A DNA stretch of 64,000 nt from Prosthecobacter sp. (GCA_017853885.1 JAFMIR010000005.1:78657-142656); one strand, 5' to 3'; counted from the first letter of the stretch, positions 25,990 to 35,513 are shown. Notes: a model not told the origin generated them from the letters alone. Program-made: numbers and translations.

Positions 25990-26464
25990 TCCTAAGCTGT
26001 TTCGATTAAACTAAGCATCGCATAGGAACGATTCCTCGCTGTGGGAAAATTAGCTTCGAGAATTTTCATCAACCGGCGTCCGCAATGACAAAATAAAATG
26101 TCTGGAATAAAATTAGACCCTTGATATGCGGCAGGAGCGAATGCGTTTTTTTGAGAAAGCTGATTTGGCTGTTAGCACAGCTCGCGCTAGAGCTGTCTTT
26201 CATGATTTCTTTCCTACTGAGTGAGAAAGTGAACAAGATCCTAAAATGTTAGCGATCCTAGGTCTTGGTGTTGCTATAGTCGGTAAGTAGATCCGCCAAG
26301 ACAAATTGAAGTTGGTAATTTGTTCTTTTCCAATTCCCAAAAGCAAGCCCAAGCATTGCTGTATCCTTTCTAGTCTCAAGAGACACTAGATGAACTTGTT
26401 GGATAGAATCTTCATCGAGGTGTCAGGAAGGTTGCTGGATGGTGAACATGATGCTGTGAAGAAG
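25990..26464. other. AT-rich 475-base gap between cysA and tRNA-Leu
   Basis: No convincing gene is seen. The segment is visibly richer in A/T than its surroundings. A perfect 7-base-pair hairpin (ACAGCTC/GAGCTGT, 26177-26196) followed by a T-rich stretch (CTTTCATGATTTCTTTCC) could terminate the cys operon. A second weak hairpin (TCTAGT/ACTAGA) lies at 26370-26391. Confidence 0.5.
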
Positions 26465-26549
26465 TGCCGATGGCCGGACTCGAACCGGCAAACAAGTTTC
26501 CTTGTAGCAGATTTTAAGTCTGCTGTGTTTACCATTTCACCACATCGGC
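26465..26549 (-). tRNA. tRNA-Leu (anticodon UAA)
   Basis: The reverse strand folds as a class II tRNA: acceptor GCCGATG/CATCGGC with discriminator A, anticodon stem GCAGA/TCTGC around CTTAAAA (anticodon TAA), a long variable arm ACAAG-GAAA-CTTGT, and a T arm GCCGG-TTCGAGT-CCGGC. It reads UUA codons. CCA is not encoded, so it must be added by a tRNA nucleotidyltransferase. It lies 42 bases upstream of the ndk stop codon and on the same strand. The long AT-rich gap that follows it is a common site of integration, but no integrase or repeated attachment site is visible. Confidence 0.96.
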
Positions 26550-26591
26550 GCGGGAACTGACACATGGAGTGTAGCGAAGCCTTTGTCAGGC

Positions 26592-27017
26592 TCAATAGCT
26601 GAAAAGCTCGCCGTGATGGAAGAAACGTTCGAGCTCCAAGACGGCGTTTTCAGGCGAGTCGGAGGCATGGACGACATTCGTCATCTTATCATCGCCAAAA
26701 TCACCACGAATGGTGCCTTTCGGAGCGGTCTTTGAATCCGTGGGGCCTAGGAGATCACGCACATGGGCGATTACGTTTTCGCCAGCGAGGGCAATGGCGA
26801 TGACCGGCTTGCTCTTCATGAAATCAGCCACAGTGGGAAAGAAGGGTCGGTCAGCGATGTGCGCGTAGTGCTCCTTGAGCAGTTCGTCAGTAAGACGAAT
26901 CATCTTGCAGCCCCGGATGCGGAAGCCTTCGTCTTCAAAACGTTTGATGACAGTACCGTTGATGCCTTTGGCAACACAGTCGGGCTTGAGCAGGATGAGG
27001 GTGGTTTCTTGGGCCAT
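26592..27017 (-). CDS. ndk: Nucleoside diphosphate kinase
   Basis: A 141-residue enzyme that equalises NTP pools by phosphate transfer through a His. The active-site His is in NVVHASDS, and the flanking signature (LILLKPDCVAKG, FMKSKPVIAIALAGENVI, GTIRGDFG) is complete. I chose the ATG at 27017 (MAQETTLILLKPD), not an upstream start. The gene runs toward the tRNA. It is an ordinary housekeeping gene. Confidence 0.96.
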   Translation of the reverse strand: MAQETTLILLKPDCVAKGINGTVIKRFEDEGFRIRGCKMIRLTDELLKEHYAHIADRPFFPTVADFMKSKPVIAIALAGENVIAHVRDLLGPTDSKTAPKGTIRGDFGDDKMTNVVHASDSPENAVLELERFFHHGELFSY

Positions 27018-27112
27018 GTTCAGAAAGTTGGAAGAAGGGGGTTGGCACAGTGCCGCCCGCAGCACCAGCCGTCAAGAGCGGGTATGCCTAGAAGGCCATA
27101 GAGGGAAAAGCA

Positions 27113-28594
27113 TCACTCACCTCTCAAATCGAGGCAAATCATTCGCTCGCCGGTCTTTTGCATGAGGTCCTTCGTTTGTTGGCGAACATAAAGCAGGCCA
27201 TGGCTGAGAACAGGAAGGCTCCAGGTGTTCAATGCATAGAATGGCTGTGCTTGGGCTAGCACCTTGGCCCCGGCGGGGCTGAGGTCGAGCCAGTGTAGGG
27301 AGCCGATCTCACCTAGGCAGAGGAAGGCACTATCCGCCCTAAGAAGACTCGCTCGCAGGATGCTGAGGCGTACGGGATTGGTGCGACCGGTTTGCTTGCT
27401 GAAATCGGCATCCTCCCACTCGATTTTTTGCTCCCACACTTCCACGCCGGTATCCGCATTGACGCAGACGAGGCGAGATTTTGGCTCTGTCTCACCGTCG
27501 ATGGCATAGAGATGGCCGTCGTGATACACGGGGTTCATCCAGTGCACGCCGAGTTTCTTGGATTGCCACACTTCCTTCGGCTGAAAATCGGTATCATATT
27601 CCACCATCACGCCGCCGAGTGGCTGGCCCTTCGGATACGCAGTGGTGATAAAAGCGCGGTTTTTCTTCGGAATAACGACCGGTGAGGAGCCGATGGCTTG
27701 GATGTATTCATCATCACGCCACGGGAACTTGGAATGCAGTTTTCCACTAACTGGATCGATGCACATGAGACCACCAGTGGCTGGATCACTCTCGCCGCCG
27801 GCGTAGACGAGTGCCTTCGTCTTCCCGTGCAGATTCGCGGGGATGGGCGAGGCATAGCTCGCCCCCCAAGCGTCCTCGACCTGCCAGATGATTTCGCCGC
27901 TTTTGAGATCAAAAGCCGCTACGCTTACGCCTGCCTCAGCGAGGCGCTCCTTGCGTTCTCGCATACCTGAGGACGCATCAATGGTAGCTTTTTTGCCGCC
28001 GACATTCACGATGACGCGACCCTCGAGAATCAAAGGCGTGCCTCCGGCACCGAAGAAATCCTGCGGCACATGCATCTCGCTGCGCAGATCGTGCTTCCAG
28101 AGTAGTTTGCCCGTCTTCAAATCAAGCGCACGCAGCTCTGCGGTCACGCCAAAAGTCACCACGATGCCTTCCGCGATCACCGGACTGCCTCGTGGACCAT
28201 TGCTGAAGCCGTAGCGATCCTGATAAGTCACCGAATAGTCATGCAGCCAGAAGCGCTTTCCATTCTCGCGATGCAGGCACTCGATGGTCTCCTTGCCTTC
28301 GAGGGCGTGGAAGATCACGCAATGCTCACCGCTGATCGCGGGCGAGTTGTATCCATCTCCCATTGCTACCTCCCAAACGGCTTTTGGTTCGCCCGTAGCC
28401 CATTTCTTCAAAAGAGGCGTTTCGGGTGAAATAGCATCATCCGTGGGACCGAGCACACGCGGCCAATCGCTGGTCTTCGCGGCCTTCGAGAGCGGTTTGG
28501 GCGCGGCATGGAAGGTGAGGCGGTCAAAGGCCTCCTGCGCGGTGCAGGCGGAGAAGGCAAAAAGCAGCAGAAACAGTCTCGACGGATTTTTCAT
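27113..28594 (-). CDS. Secreted PQQ-type beta-propeller protein
   Basis: A 493-residue protein with a signal peptide (MKNPSRLFLLLFAFSACTA). The mature part has propeller repeats with the typical G-x-W/LLWKHD and YAGG motifs (ALDLKTGKLLWKHDLR, AFDLKSGEIIWQVED, LMCIDPVSGKLHSKF). It resembles the outer-membrane assembly factor BamB and PQQ-dependent dehydrogenases, but it lacks the catalytic Asp/Ca2+ site of a dehydrogenase as far as I can see. Such single-domain propellers are common secreted proteins in planctomycetes and verrucomicrobia. The function is unknown. Confidence 0.8.
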   Translation of the reverse strand: MKNPSRLFLLLFAFSACTAQEAFDRLTFHAAPKPLSKAAKTSDWPRVLGPTDDAISPETPLLKKWATGEPKAVWEVAMGDGYNSPAISGEHCVIFHALEGKETIECLHRENGKRFWLHDYSVTYQDRYGFSNGPRGSPVIAEGIVVTFGVTAELRALDLKTGKLLWKHDLRSEMHVPQDFFGAGGTPLILEGRVIVNVGGKKATIDASSGMRERKERLAEAGVSVAAFDLKSGEIIWQVEDAWGASYASPIPANLHGKTKALVYAGGESDPATGGLMCIDPVSGKLHSKFPWRDDEYIQAIGSSPVVIPKKNRAFITTAYPKGQPLGGVMVEYDTDFQPKEVWQSKKLGVHWMNPVYHDGHLYAIDGETEPKSRLVCVNADTGVEVWEQKIEWEDADFSKQTGRTNPVRLSILRASLLRADSAFLCLGEIGSLHWLDLSPAGAKVLAQAQPFYALNTWSLPVLSHGLLYVRQQTKDLMQKTGERMICLDLRGE

Positions 28595-28617
28595 GTTGTG
28601 TCAGGCTACTGAACGTC

Positions 28618-29010
28618 ATGAAGAACGCCACTCTCATCCTCGCTGCTGCTGTTTCCCTGTTTTTGAACTCCTGCACGTGCTGCCAGACTACACCCAAGGG
28701 CAAAGTCGAGCACATCGTGCTCGTGTGGCTGAAGCGCCCAGGCAACGCTGCAGATCGCGCCACGCTGATCGCCACCGCGCGAAAGTTCAAAGCGGAGATC
28801 AAAGAGATTCAGCACCTCAGCGTCGGCACTGCTGTGCCGAGTGAACGCCCGATCGTCGATGATAGCTTTGATGTGGCCTTCGTGATGCGTTTTGCCAGCA
28901 AAGTGGACATGGACGCCTACGAAAAGCATCCTGTGCATCAAAAGTCAGTGAAGGAAACCCTCCTGCCTATCGCGAAGAAAGTGCAGGTCTATGACATCGG
29001 CTGCGAGTGA
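28618..29010 (+). CDS. Dabb (stress-responsive alpha/beta barrel) lipoprotein
   Basis: A 130-residue protein with a lipobox-like N terminus (SLFLNSC), so it is probably a lipoprotein. The mature part is a Dabb domain (VEHIVLVWLKRPGN...QHLSVGTAVPS...SFDVAFVMRF...YEKHPVHQKSVKETLLPI), a dimeric ferredoxin-like barrel. The conserved H-x3-H segment is typical. It starts 23 bases from the divergent propeller gene and 52 bases before the sulfatase gene, which runs the same way. Its catalytic role is not known. Confidence 0.85.
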   Translation: MKNATLILAAAVSLFLNSCTCCQTTPKGKVEHIVLVWLKRPGNAADRATLIATARKFKAEIKEIQHLSVGTAVPSERPIVDDSFDVAFVMRFASKVDMDAYEKHPVHQKSVKETLLPIAKKVQVYDIGCE

Positions 29011-29062
29011 GCAGATCCGTGGATAAATCCGCCCTCACACGGAGTTTCAGGCCTGCCAAGCC

Positions 29063-30649
29063 ATGAAACTGCTCGTCTGCCTGTGTTCGTCCTTCGTCTT
29101 TCTCCATTCGTCCTTTTCGGCGCAGCCGAACGTCCTCTTCATCTACGCGGATGACTGGGGCTTTGGCGATCTCGCCTGCCACGGGCATCCACATTTGAAG
29201 ACGCCCAACCTCGACCGTCTCGCGCGTGAGGGCACGGACTTTCATCAGTTCACCGTTTGCAATCCCGTTTGCTCGCCCAGCCGCGCCGCCATCGTTACCG
29301 GCCAATATCCTGCGAGGCACGGTGTGCACCAGCACTTCGCCGGTCATCCGGAGAATGTGGCGCGTGGCATGCCTGACTGGCTCGATCCGAAGGCACCACT
29401 GCTCCCTCGTGTGCTGCACGAGGCCGGCTACGCCACCGCACACTACGGTAAATGGCATCTCAGCGGCCAAGGCGGCGAAATCGAGGCTCCGTTGCCTGCG
29501 GCGTATGGCTACGACGATGCGGCTGTCTGGACCGGACCGGGGCGCAGTGTGTTTGAAGGCACCAACGTGGAAAAAATGGCTGGCAGTGCGCATGACAAGG
29601 TCGGGGCTTCCTTCCAAACCATCGCCGCCACGGAGCATGCACTGCATTTCATCCGCGGTGTGAAAGACAAGCCCTTCTACCTCAACCTCTGGCTGCACGA
29701 GACGCATCACCTCGTCTCCGCCACGGACGAGGATAAAAAGGAGTATCCTGACACCGCCGAGCCTCAGCGCACCTACTACGCTGCTGTGACTCGTGCAGAC
29801 AGGCAGGTCGGCCGCTTGCTCGCACTGCTCGATGAGCTCAAGCTCGCTGATAACACCATCGTATTCTTCTCCAGCGACAACGGACCTGAAAACTCGCAGC
29901 CACGCCCCTCGGACAAGCTATACCACAGCGTCGGTAGTACCGGCGGCCTGCGCGGGCAGAAACGTAGCCTTTACCTCGGCGGCGTGAACGTGCCTTTCAT
30001 CGTGCGCTGGCCCCGTGTGGTGCCCGCAGGCCGCGTGGATAAAACAAGCGTGCTCGCCGGTGTCGATGTGATGCCTACACTTCTCGCCGCGCTCGATGTA
30101 AAGGCTCCTGCCGGCTATCAAAGCGATGGTGTGAACATCCTCGCCGCGCTCAAAGGCCAGCCATTCGCACGCCAGGCACCTGTTTTCTGGGAATGGCGTG
30201 GTCCGCATGCTCACGAGGCCGATTGGCCCACTCACTCCATCCGTGATGGTGACCACGTTTTGATCCACAACGAAGACTTCACCCGCATGGAGCTCTACAA
30301 CGTCATCACCGACCGCGCCCAGCAGCACGACATCGCTCCACAAAACCCCGAACTCGTTGCCACGCTCAAAGCAAAGCTCGATGCCTGGCGCAAAACGTTG
30401 CCCATGCCTTTTGTGCAGTCCGGTAGACGCGCCGCGGACGTCAAAGCGACATCCGCGGCCCGAAAAGCCCCAACCGTGGACCGATCTGCCGCCTACAAAC
30501 GCTGGGACAAAAACACCGATGGCATCCTCACCCTCGAAGAATACACCAACGGCCTCGCAAAGAAGGATGACGCACCGAAACGCTTCAAAGCCTTCGACAA
30601 GGACAACGATGGCAAACTGACCCGCGAGGAGTTTATCGGAGCCAAATGA
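29063..30649 (+). CDS. Secreted sulfatase with C-terminal EF-hands
   Basis: A 528-residue arylsulfatase A-type enzyme with a signal peptide (LCSSFVFLHSSFSA). The formylglycine motif is CSPSRAAIVTGQ, with the first Cys the modified residue. The metal ligands Asp-Asp are in IYADDWGFGD, and the signature GKWHLS follows. The last about 50 residues form two EF-hand-like loops (DKNTDGILTLEE and DKDNDGKLTREE), predicted to bind Ca2+. This tail is common on secreted PVC sulfatases. It probably removes sulfate from a polysaccharide and needs an SUMF1-like or anSME activator not in this window. The Dabb gene precedes it by 52 bases. Confidence 0.93.
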   Translation: MKLLVCLCSSFVFLHSSFSAQPNVLFIYADDWGFGDLACHGHPHLKTPNLDRLAREGTDFHQFTVCNPVCSPSRAAIVTGQYPARHGVHQHFAGHPENVARGMPDWLDPKAPLLPRVLHEAGYATAHYGKWHLSGQGGEIEAPLPAAYGYDDAAVWTGPGRSVFEGTNVEKMAGSAHDKVGASFQTIAATEHALHFIRGVKDKPFYLNLWLHETHHLVSATDEDKKEYPDTAEPQRTYYAAVTRADRQVGRLLALLDELKLADNTIVFFSSDNGPENSQPRPSDKLYHSVGSTGGLRGQKRSLYLGGVNVPFIVRWPRVVPAGRVDKTSVLAGVDVMPTLLAALDVKAPAGYQSDGVNILAALKGQPFARQAPVFWEWRGPHAHEADWPTHSIRDGDHVLIHNEDFTRMELYNVITDRAQQHDIAPQNPELVATLKAKLDAWRKTLPMPFVQSGRRAADVKATSAARKAPTVDRSAAYKRWDKNTDGILTLEEYTNGLAKKDDAPKRFKAFDKDNDGKLTREEFIGAK

Positions 30650-30907
30650 GCCTACAAAGTCTCCAGGAAACCCAGCCCTCGAAAGCCTGGGGGATTCTTC
30701 ATCGCAAACGAGGAAGTGCCAGAGTGGTTCATCCAAGAAGTGAATGCGGAAGCAGGTGGAATTCGTTTTCAAGCCGGAGGCACGCCTCGCATCTCAGGCA
30801 TTGGCCAAAACCCAGAATCTTCGAGCTTCGCCTGCAAAGCACAAAGACAGCGAACGACATCTAAACGGCTGCGGCCAAAGTGACTGCGAGCAGGAAAAGC
30901 AACGCTC

Positions 30908-31519
30908 TCATGGCTTGGCGAGCCCTTCGGGCAGTTGGGCGAGGCGCTCAAGCTCCGTGACCTCGTGGAAGAACCACGGCTTGCCGTCCTTGAGCTTGAA
31001 GATGATCGTCTTGCCTGCGTATTTGAGTCCGTCGTGCTCCTTCCAGTCGTTGAAGCGGTAGAAATCGGAGCGCCAGTCGAGGCGGTGCAGAAGGTTCGTT
31101 TTCTTGTCGAAGTAGAACTTCATCGCTGGCTCGACGCTGCTGCTGACTTGGAGGCCAAAGCAGGTTTTGCCTTCGTCTGCGAGCTCGGGGATGACCTCGA
31201 TCTTTGATTTGGGATCGACAAGCAGATCGAGCGACCAGGCGCGAACATCATCCTTGGCAGGTTCGGCTCCGCGTTCCTTTTTATTGATCCACCACTTGTC
31301 AGGCTGGGAGAGGATGGATTCGCGGGTGGAGCGCTTTTTACCCTCCGCAGGCTCGGGTGTGCCGCCGAAGTGGAAGATCTCCCGGATGCGGAAAATCTTG
31401 AGCAGCTTGTCCTTCCCGCCGACGGCAGAAAGGGCTTTGTCCACGAGAGGTTGTGAATCTGCGGTTTGAGCGAAAACCGCGCTGACGAAGAGAAATGGAA
31501 GAATGAGAAGGCGGCGCAT
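30908..31519 (-). CDS. Secreted protein of unknown function
   Basis: A 203-residue protein with a signal peptide (MRRLLILPFLFVSAVFAQT). The rest looks like a beta-rich half-barrel with a LolA/LppX-like feel (VDKALSAVGGKDKLLKIFRIREIFHFGG, FYFDKKTNLLHRLDWRSDFYRF). I cannot name a family. I chose the ATG at 31519. The gene precedes the dehydratase stop region by 85 bases on the same strand, so the two may be one transcript. The 258-base gap downstream (30650-30907) has no gene I can support. Confidence 0.65.
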   Translation of the reverse strand: MRRLLILPFLFVSAVFAQTADSQPLVDKALSAVGGKDKLLKIFRIREIFHFGGTPEPAEGKKRSTRESILSQPDKWWINKKERGAEPAKDDVRAWSLDLLVDPKSKIEVIPELADEGKTCFGLQVSSSVEPAMKFYFDKKTNLLHRLDWRSDFYRFNDWKEHDGLKYAGKTIIFKLKDGKPWFFHEVTELERLAQLPEGLAKP

Positions 31520-31603
31520 GGATAGGTGATTGCAGAACGCACTGCATGCGTTGCTTCTTCCCATGCTGTTGCCTTGGGCGATCTGTCAGCTGTGCCGGTT
31601 CTG

Positions 31604-33346
31604 TTAAAAAATATCCGGCTCAGGCACTGCGGGACCGTGCTGGAGGAAATCGAAGTCAGCACCTTGATCCGCTTGCGTCACGTGTTCCACATAAAGCTTC
31701 GCGTAGCCGCGCTGGTAGCGTTGGGGCGCGGGTTTCCAGGCAGTACGGCGTTTTTCGAGCTCTTCGTCGCTAACGTAAAGGTGTAGTTTACGGTTCGGCA
31801 CGTCGAGTTCGATGAGGTCGCCATTTTTGACGAGCGCAAGCGGGCCGCCGATCGCACTTTCCGGTGCAATGTGCAGCACGCATGCGCCATAGCTGGTGCC
31901 GCTCATGCGGCTATCGCTCAGACGCACCATGTCGCGGATGCCTAGCATGATGAGCTTCTTCGGAATGGGGAGCTGGCCCCACTCTGGCATGCCTGGGGCG
32001 CCAACAGGTCCAGCATTCCTGAGGATGAGCACGGTATCTTTTGTCACGTCGAGATTCATGTCCTCGACGGCCGCCTTCATCTCGGGATAGCTGTCAAAGA
32101 CGAGTGCAGGTCCTTTGTGCGTGCAGAGCTCTTTTGTGGCGGCGGCGTGTTTGATGACAGCGCCATTCGGGCAAAGATTGCCACGCAGGATGGCAGTGCC
32201 ACCGTCGGGCTGGAGCGGATTCTTGGGGGTGCGGATGACATCTTCGTTATGAATGATCGCATGGGCGATGTTTTCGCCGAGCGTCTTGCCGGTGATCGTG
32301 GCCACATCGGTGTGCAAAAGCTCGCGCATGCCGTTCAGCAGCGCGGTGAGGCCGCCGGCGAGAAAAAACTCTTCCATCAAATATTTGCCTGCGGGACGCA
32401 GATTCGCCAAAAGCGGCACTTTGCGGCTGATCTCATCGAATTTTTCCAATGGCAATGGAATGCCGAGACGACCGGCCATGGCGATGAGATGCACGATGGC
32501 ATTCGTGCTGCCACCGAGCGCCATATCGACCGTGATCGCGTTTTCAAAAGAGTGCTCGGTGACAATGCCGGACGGTTTGCGGTCCAGCCACACGTTCTCG
32601 ACGATCTGACGGCCCGCCGCGGCGGCCATCCGAGTGTGTGCACTGTCCACGGCGGGAATTGACGATGCTCCTGGCATCACGAGGCCGAGTGTCTCCGCCA
32701 GTGCGGTCAGCGTGCTTGCGGTGCCCATCGTCATGCAGTGGCCTGGACTCCTCGCGATGCCGTCCTCAATCTCGCACCACTCACCCCAACTCAGGTTGCC
32801 GGCACGTTTCTCGTCCCAGTATTTCCACACGTCGCTGCCGCTGCCAAGCGTGTCCCCACGCCAGTTGCCCTTCATCATCGGGCCGCATGGCATGTAGATG
32901 ACCGGAATGTCCATGCTGAAGGCTCCCATCAGAAGCCCTGGAGTGGACTTGTCGCAGCCGCCGAGCAAGACGGCACCGTCAAGAGGGTTTGCACGCAGTA
33001 CTTCCTCGGTCTCCATGGCGAGGAAATTTCGATGAAACATCGCCGTTGGTTTCGTGAGCATTTCACCGACGGACATAACCGGAACCTCCATCGGATGACC
33101 GCCTGCTTGAAGCACACCGCGCTTCACCGCCTCGGCAGTTAAGCGCAGGTGCATATGACAGGAATTTAGATCGCTCCAAGTGTTGAGAATGCCGATGATC
33201 GGTTTGCCCACATAGTCTTCTGAGCCCCAACCGGCCTGTTTCGCGCGTGAACGGTGACCAAAAGAGCGCAGCTCATCACGGCCATACCAGCGCCAAGAGC
33301 GGAGTTGTTCAGGGGATTTGAGGACGGGAGCGGGGGTAGAAGACAT
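31604..33346 (-). CDS. IlvD/Edd-family sugar-acid dehydratase (L-arabinonate/D-xylonate dehydratase-like)
   Basis: A 580-residue Fe-S dehydratase. The N-terminal signature (RSWRWYG...SFGHRSRAKQAGWG) and length point to the pentonate branch, not to dihydroxyacid dehydratase. Probable [2Fe-2S] cysteines are Cys63 (DLNSCHM), Cys131 (GGCDKSTPG) and Cys204 (SPGHCMTMG), with the Mg-carbamate lysine at 133; the Cys spacings (68, 73) agree with those I recall for L-arabinonate dehydratase. The active-site serine is in DSRMSGTSYG. It forms 2-keto-3-deoxy sugar acids in non-phosphorylating pentose oxidation. A divergent LysR gene starts 122 bases away. Confidence 0.88.
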   Translation of the reverse strand: MSSTPAPVLKSPEQLRSWRWYGRDELRSFGHRSRAKQAGWGSEDYVGKPIIGILNTWSDLNSCHMHLRLTAEAVKRGVLQAGGHPMEVPVMSVGEMLTKPTAMFHRNFLAMETEEVLRANPLDGAVLLGGCDKSTPGLLMGAFSMDIPVIYMPCGPMMKGNWRGDTLGSGSDVWKYWDEKRAGNLSWGEWCEIEDGIARSPGHCMTMGTASTLTALAETLGLVMPGASSIPAVDSAHTRMAAAAGRQIVENVWLDRKPSGIVTEHSFENAITVDMALGGSTNAIVHLIAMAGRLGIPLPLEKFDEISRKVPLLANLRPAGKYLMEEFFLAGGLTALLNGMRELLHTDVATITGKTLGENIAHAIIHNEDVIRTPKNPLQPDGGTAILRGNLCPNGAVIKHAAATKELCTHKGPALVFDSYPEMKAAVEDMNLDVTKDTVLILRNAGPVGAPGMPEWGQLPIPKKLIMLGIRDMVRLSDSRMSGTSYGACVLHIAPESAIGGPLALVKNGDLIELDVPNRKLHLYVSDEELEKRRTAWKPAPQRYQRGYAKLYVEHVTQADQGADFDFLQHGPAVPEPDIF

Positions 33347-33468
33347 CGTGTGAGCAGTAACAAGATTCCGCTATTCTGCATCGGAGAAGTATGAAGGATT
33401 TTCAGTCAAGCGGACAATGGATGATTAAGTGCATGCCACGGTCCATCCGATTTGCTAAAAGCAAAAGC

Positions 33469-34362
33469 ATGTCCTTCCTCAACTACCATCATCTCCGCTA
33501 CTTCCGTGCCATTGCCCATGAGGGCAGTCTGACAAAAGCAGCGCGAAATCTGAAGCTCTCGCAGTCCGCGCTTAGTGTACAGCTCCGTAGCCTCGAGGAA
33601 AGCCTAGGACAGGCGTTGTTCGATCGGAAGCACAAAGCGCTGGAGCTTACAGAGGCTGGGCGAATCGCCTTGGAGTATGCGGATTCGATCTTCCGCAGTG
33701 GCGAGGAACTCACGGATCTGCTGCAGAACCGCGCCAGTCGCAGCCGCAGTTTCCTCCGGGTGGGAGCCGCCTCCAATCTTTCCCGCAACTTCCAAATGAG
33801 TTTTCTGCGTCCACTCGTCCTGCGCGAGGACGTTGAGTTGATTATCCATTCTGGCACGCTGCGTGAGCTTCTGGTGCGGCTGCAGTCTCATACGTTGGAC
33901 GTGGTATTATCTAATACACCCGTTCGTCGTGATGCGGAAACCGGCTGGCACAGCCACCTGCTTGACGAGCAATCCGTAAGCCTCGTTGGGCGCCGCACGC
34001 GTGGCATGAAGTCTTTTCGTTTCCCCGAAGATCTACGCGGCACGCCCATCGTGTTACCGAGTCTCGAAAGTAGCCTGCGAGCAGCATTCGACATGCTAAT
34101 GGACCAAGTTGGCATTCGTCCCATAATTGCTGCTGAGATCGATGACATGGCGATGCTCCGCCTCATGGCACGTGAAACAAATGGTGTCACTCTCGTGCCT
34201 CCCGTGGTGGTGAAGGAAGAGTTGGAAAACGGCACTCTTGTGGAACGCCATCGCTTTCCGCAGATCAAAGAAACTTTTTACGCCATCACACCCAGTCGCC
34301 GCTTCCCCAATGCCATCCTGCGGGATCTAATGATCCCAAGCGTGCTAAAAAAAAGAGGATGA
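33469..34362 (+). CDS. LysR-family transcriptional regulator
   Basis: A 297-residue regulator. The N-terminal winged helix (NYHHLRYFRAIAHEGSLTKAARNLKLSQSALSVQLRSLEESLGQALFDR pattern) is typical and the C-terminal periplasmic-binding-like effector domain is complete. It resembles the NhaR branch in its N-terminal sequence. I chose the ATG at 33469 (MSFLNYHHL), not 33391. It diverges from the sugar-acid dehydratase gene, the common layout for a LysR gene and its target. The inducer is unknown. Confidence 0.92.
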   Translation: MSFLNYHHLRYFRAIAHEGSLTKAARNLKLSQSALSVQLRSLEESLGQALFDRKHKALELTEAGRIALEYADSIFRSGEELTDLLQNRASRSRSFLRVGAASNLSRNFQMSFLRPLVLREDVELIIHSGTLRELLVRLQSHTLDVVLSNTPVRRDAETGWHSHLLDEQSVSLVGRRTRGMKSFRFPEDLRGTPIVLPSLESSLRAAFDMLMDQVGIRPIIAAEIDDMAMLRLMARETNGVTLVPPVVVKEELENGTLVERHRFPQIKETFYAITPSRRFPNAILRDLMIPSVLKKRG

Positions 34363-34652
34363 TACTTCGAGATGGATGGTTCAAATCGAATGGGAAAGTG
34401 ATCATCTTCGAGCACTTCGTTGGCGCGAAACAGGGCCATGCAAGTATCCAATATTTGGCCATTCTTGCCAAGCTGTCGCTTGATTTCCAAGATGTGCCTT
34501 CCGTCTGTCGTGCAGCCCTGCTGGCATGCGCAATCAATTTGGCCACTGCTTTATCGGATGCATCGACACTGGCTAAATCGATCTCGCGTTGGTGGATGGC
34601 TTCGACTAATCTTCCCATCTGACGTTTTGAAGCTTTGCTTGATTGAACCCGC

Positions 34653-35510
34653 ATGCATGATCCAACTCTGCCCATACGAGCTGCCACGGAAACGGTCATG
34701 GCTTACGGCATCGTGCCAGACCGTTGTGAAATTCTGCAGAACAGCAGCACACTCGTGGTGAGACTCACACAGACCCTTGTGGCCCGTGTCGTGCAGGATC
34801 GAGATGGTCCGAGGCAGGGCACTGCATGGTTTGCACGTGAAAATGCTCTTGCACAGCATCTCACACAGCATGGTGCGCCGGTGATTCCTCTTCATCCCGG
34901 ACTGCCGCTAGGGCCGCATGAGCATCTGGGGTATCCGCTCAATTTCTGGGAGTTTGTCAATCGAATCGATGTAGAGCCTGACCCGGTTCAAATCGGCATC
35001 ACACTGAAAAAGTGCCACGAGGTCATGAAACATTTTCCAGTTTCGCTGACACCTCTGGCGATCCTTTCAGAAAGCCTGAGCATTCTGCGTGATCGCCAGC
35101 TTTTTGCCATGCGAACCCAGCGAATGTTGATCGAGCGCCTACAGAGCTCTCTCGACGTGCTCGCAAACTGTACACATCAGCCGTTGCATGGAGATGCTCA
35201 TGTGGGGAACCTCATGAATACGACGCGTGGACTGCTCTGGACAGACTGGGAAGACACATTTGCCGGTCCGGTGGAGTGGGATGTAGCCTCGATCATTTGG
35301 AATGCCCAGATTCTTGACCATGATCACAAAACGGTGAAGGCGATTCGTAATGCTTACGGTTCTTTGAATGAAAGCGTGTTGTCACAATGCTTAGTTGCTC
35401 GTGCTGCAGTCATCAGCGCATGGTATCCCATACTCTATCCCAATCCTGACAAGGATCGTCAGGAAAAACTCCGACGCCGCATTGAGTGGCTGGAAGATCA
35501 GTCGACCTGA
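34653..35510 (+). CDS. Aminoglycoside phosphotransferase-family (APH/ChoK) protein
   Basis: A 285-residue kinase-fold protein. The catalytic loop is LHGDAHVGNLM, with the catalytic Asp, and the metal-binding loop is TDWEDTF, in place of the usual IDW/DFD. The N-terminal ATP-binding lobe is weak (STLVVRL). The substrate is unknown; drug resistance is not implied, since the family also has sugar and choline kinases. The gap before it (34363-34652, 290 bases) contains no gene I can support. It faces the CBS protein gene, 3 bases away. Confidence 0.8.
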   Translation: MHDPTLPIRAATETVMAYGIVPDRCEILQNSSTLVVRLTQTLVARVVQDRDGPRQGTAWFARENALAQHLTQHGAPVIPLHPGLPLGPHEHLGYPLNFWEFVNRIDVEPDPVQIGITLKKCHEVMKHFPVSLTPLAILSESLSILRDRQLFAMRTQRMLIERLQSSLDVLANCTHQPLHGDAHVGNLMNTTRGLLWTDWEDTFAGPVEWDVASIIWNAQILDHDHKTVKAIRNAYGSLNESVLSQCLVARAAVISAWYPILYPNPDKDRQEKLRRRIEWLEDQST

Positions 35511-35513
35511 GGA

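Noticed and set aside
26386..26595. 69-codon frame on the minus strand
   Set aside because: It runs through the tRNA-Leu gene, which is the better explanation for the conserved sequence.
34286..34699. Minus-strand and plus-strand frames in the gap after the LysR gene
   Set aside because: The minus-strand frame (34286-34699) and the plus-strand frame (34359-34622) both overlap real genes at their ends, and neither reads like a folded protein over its full length.
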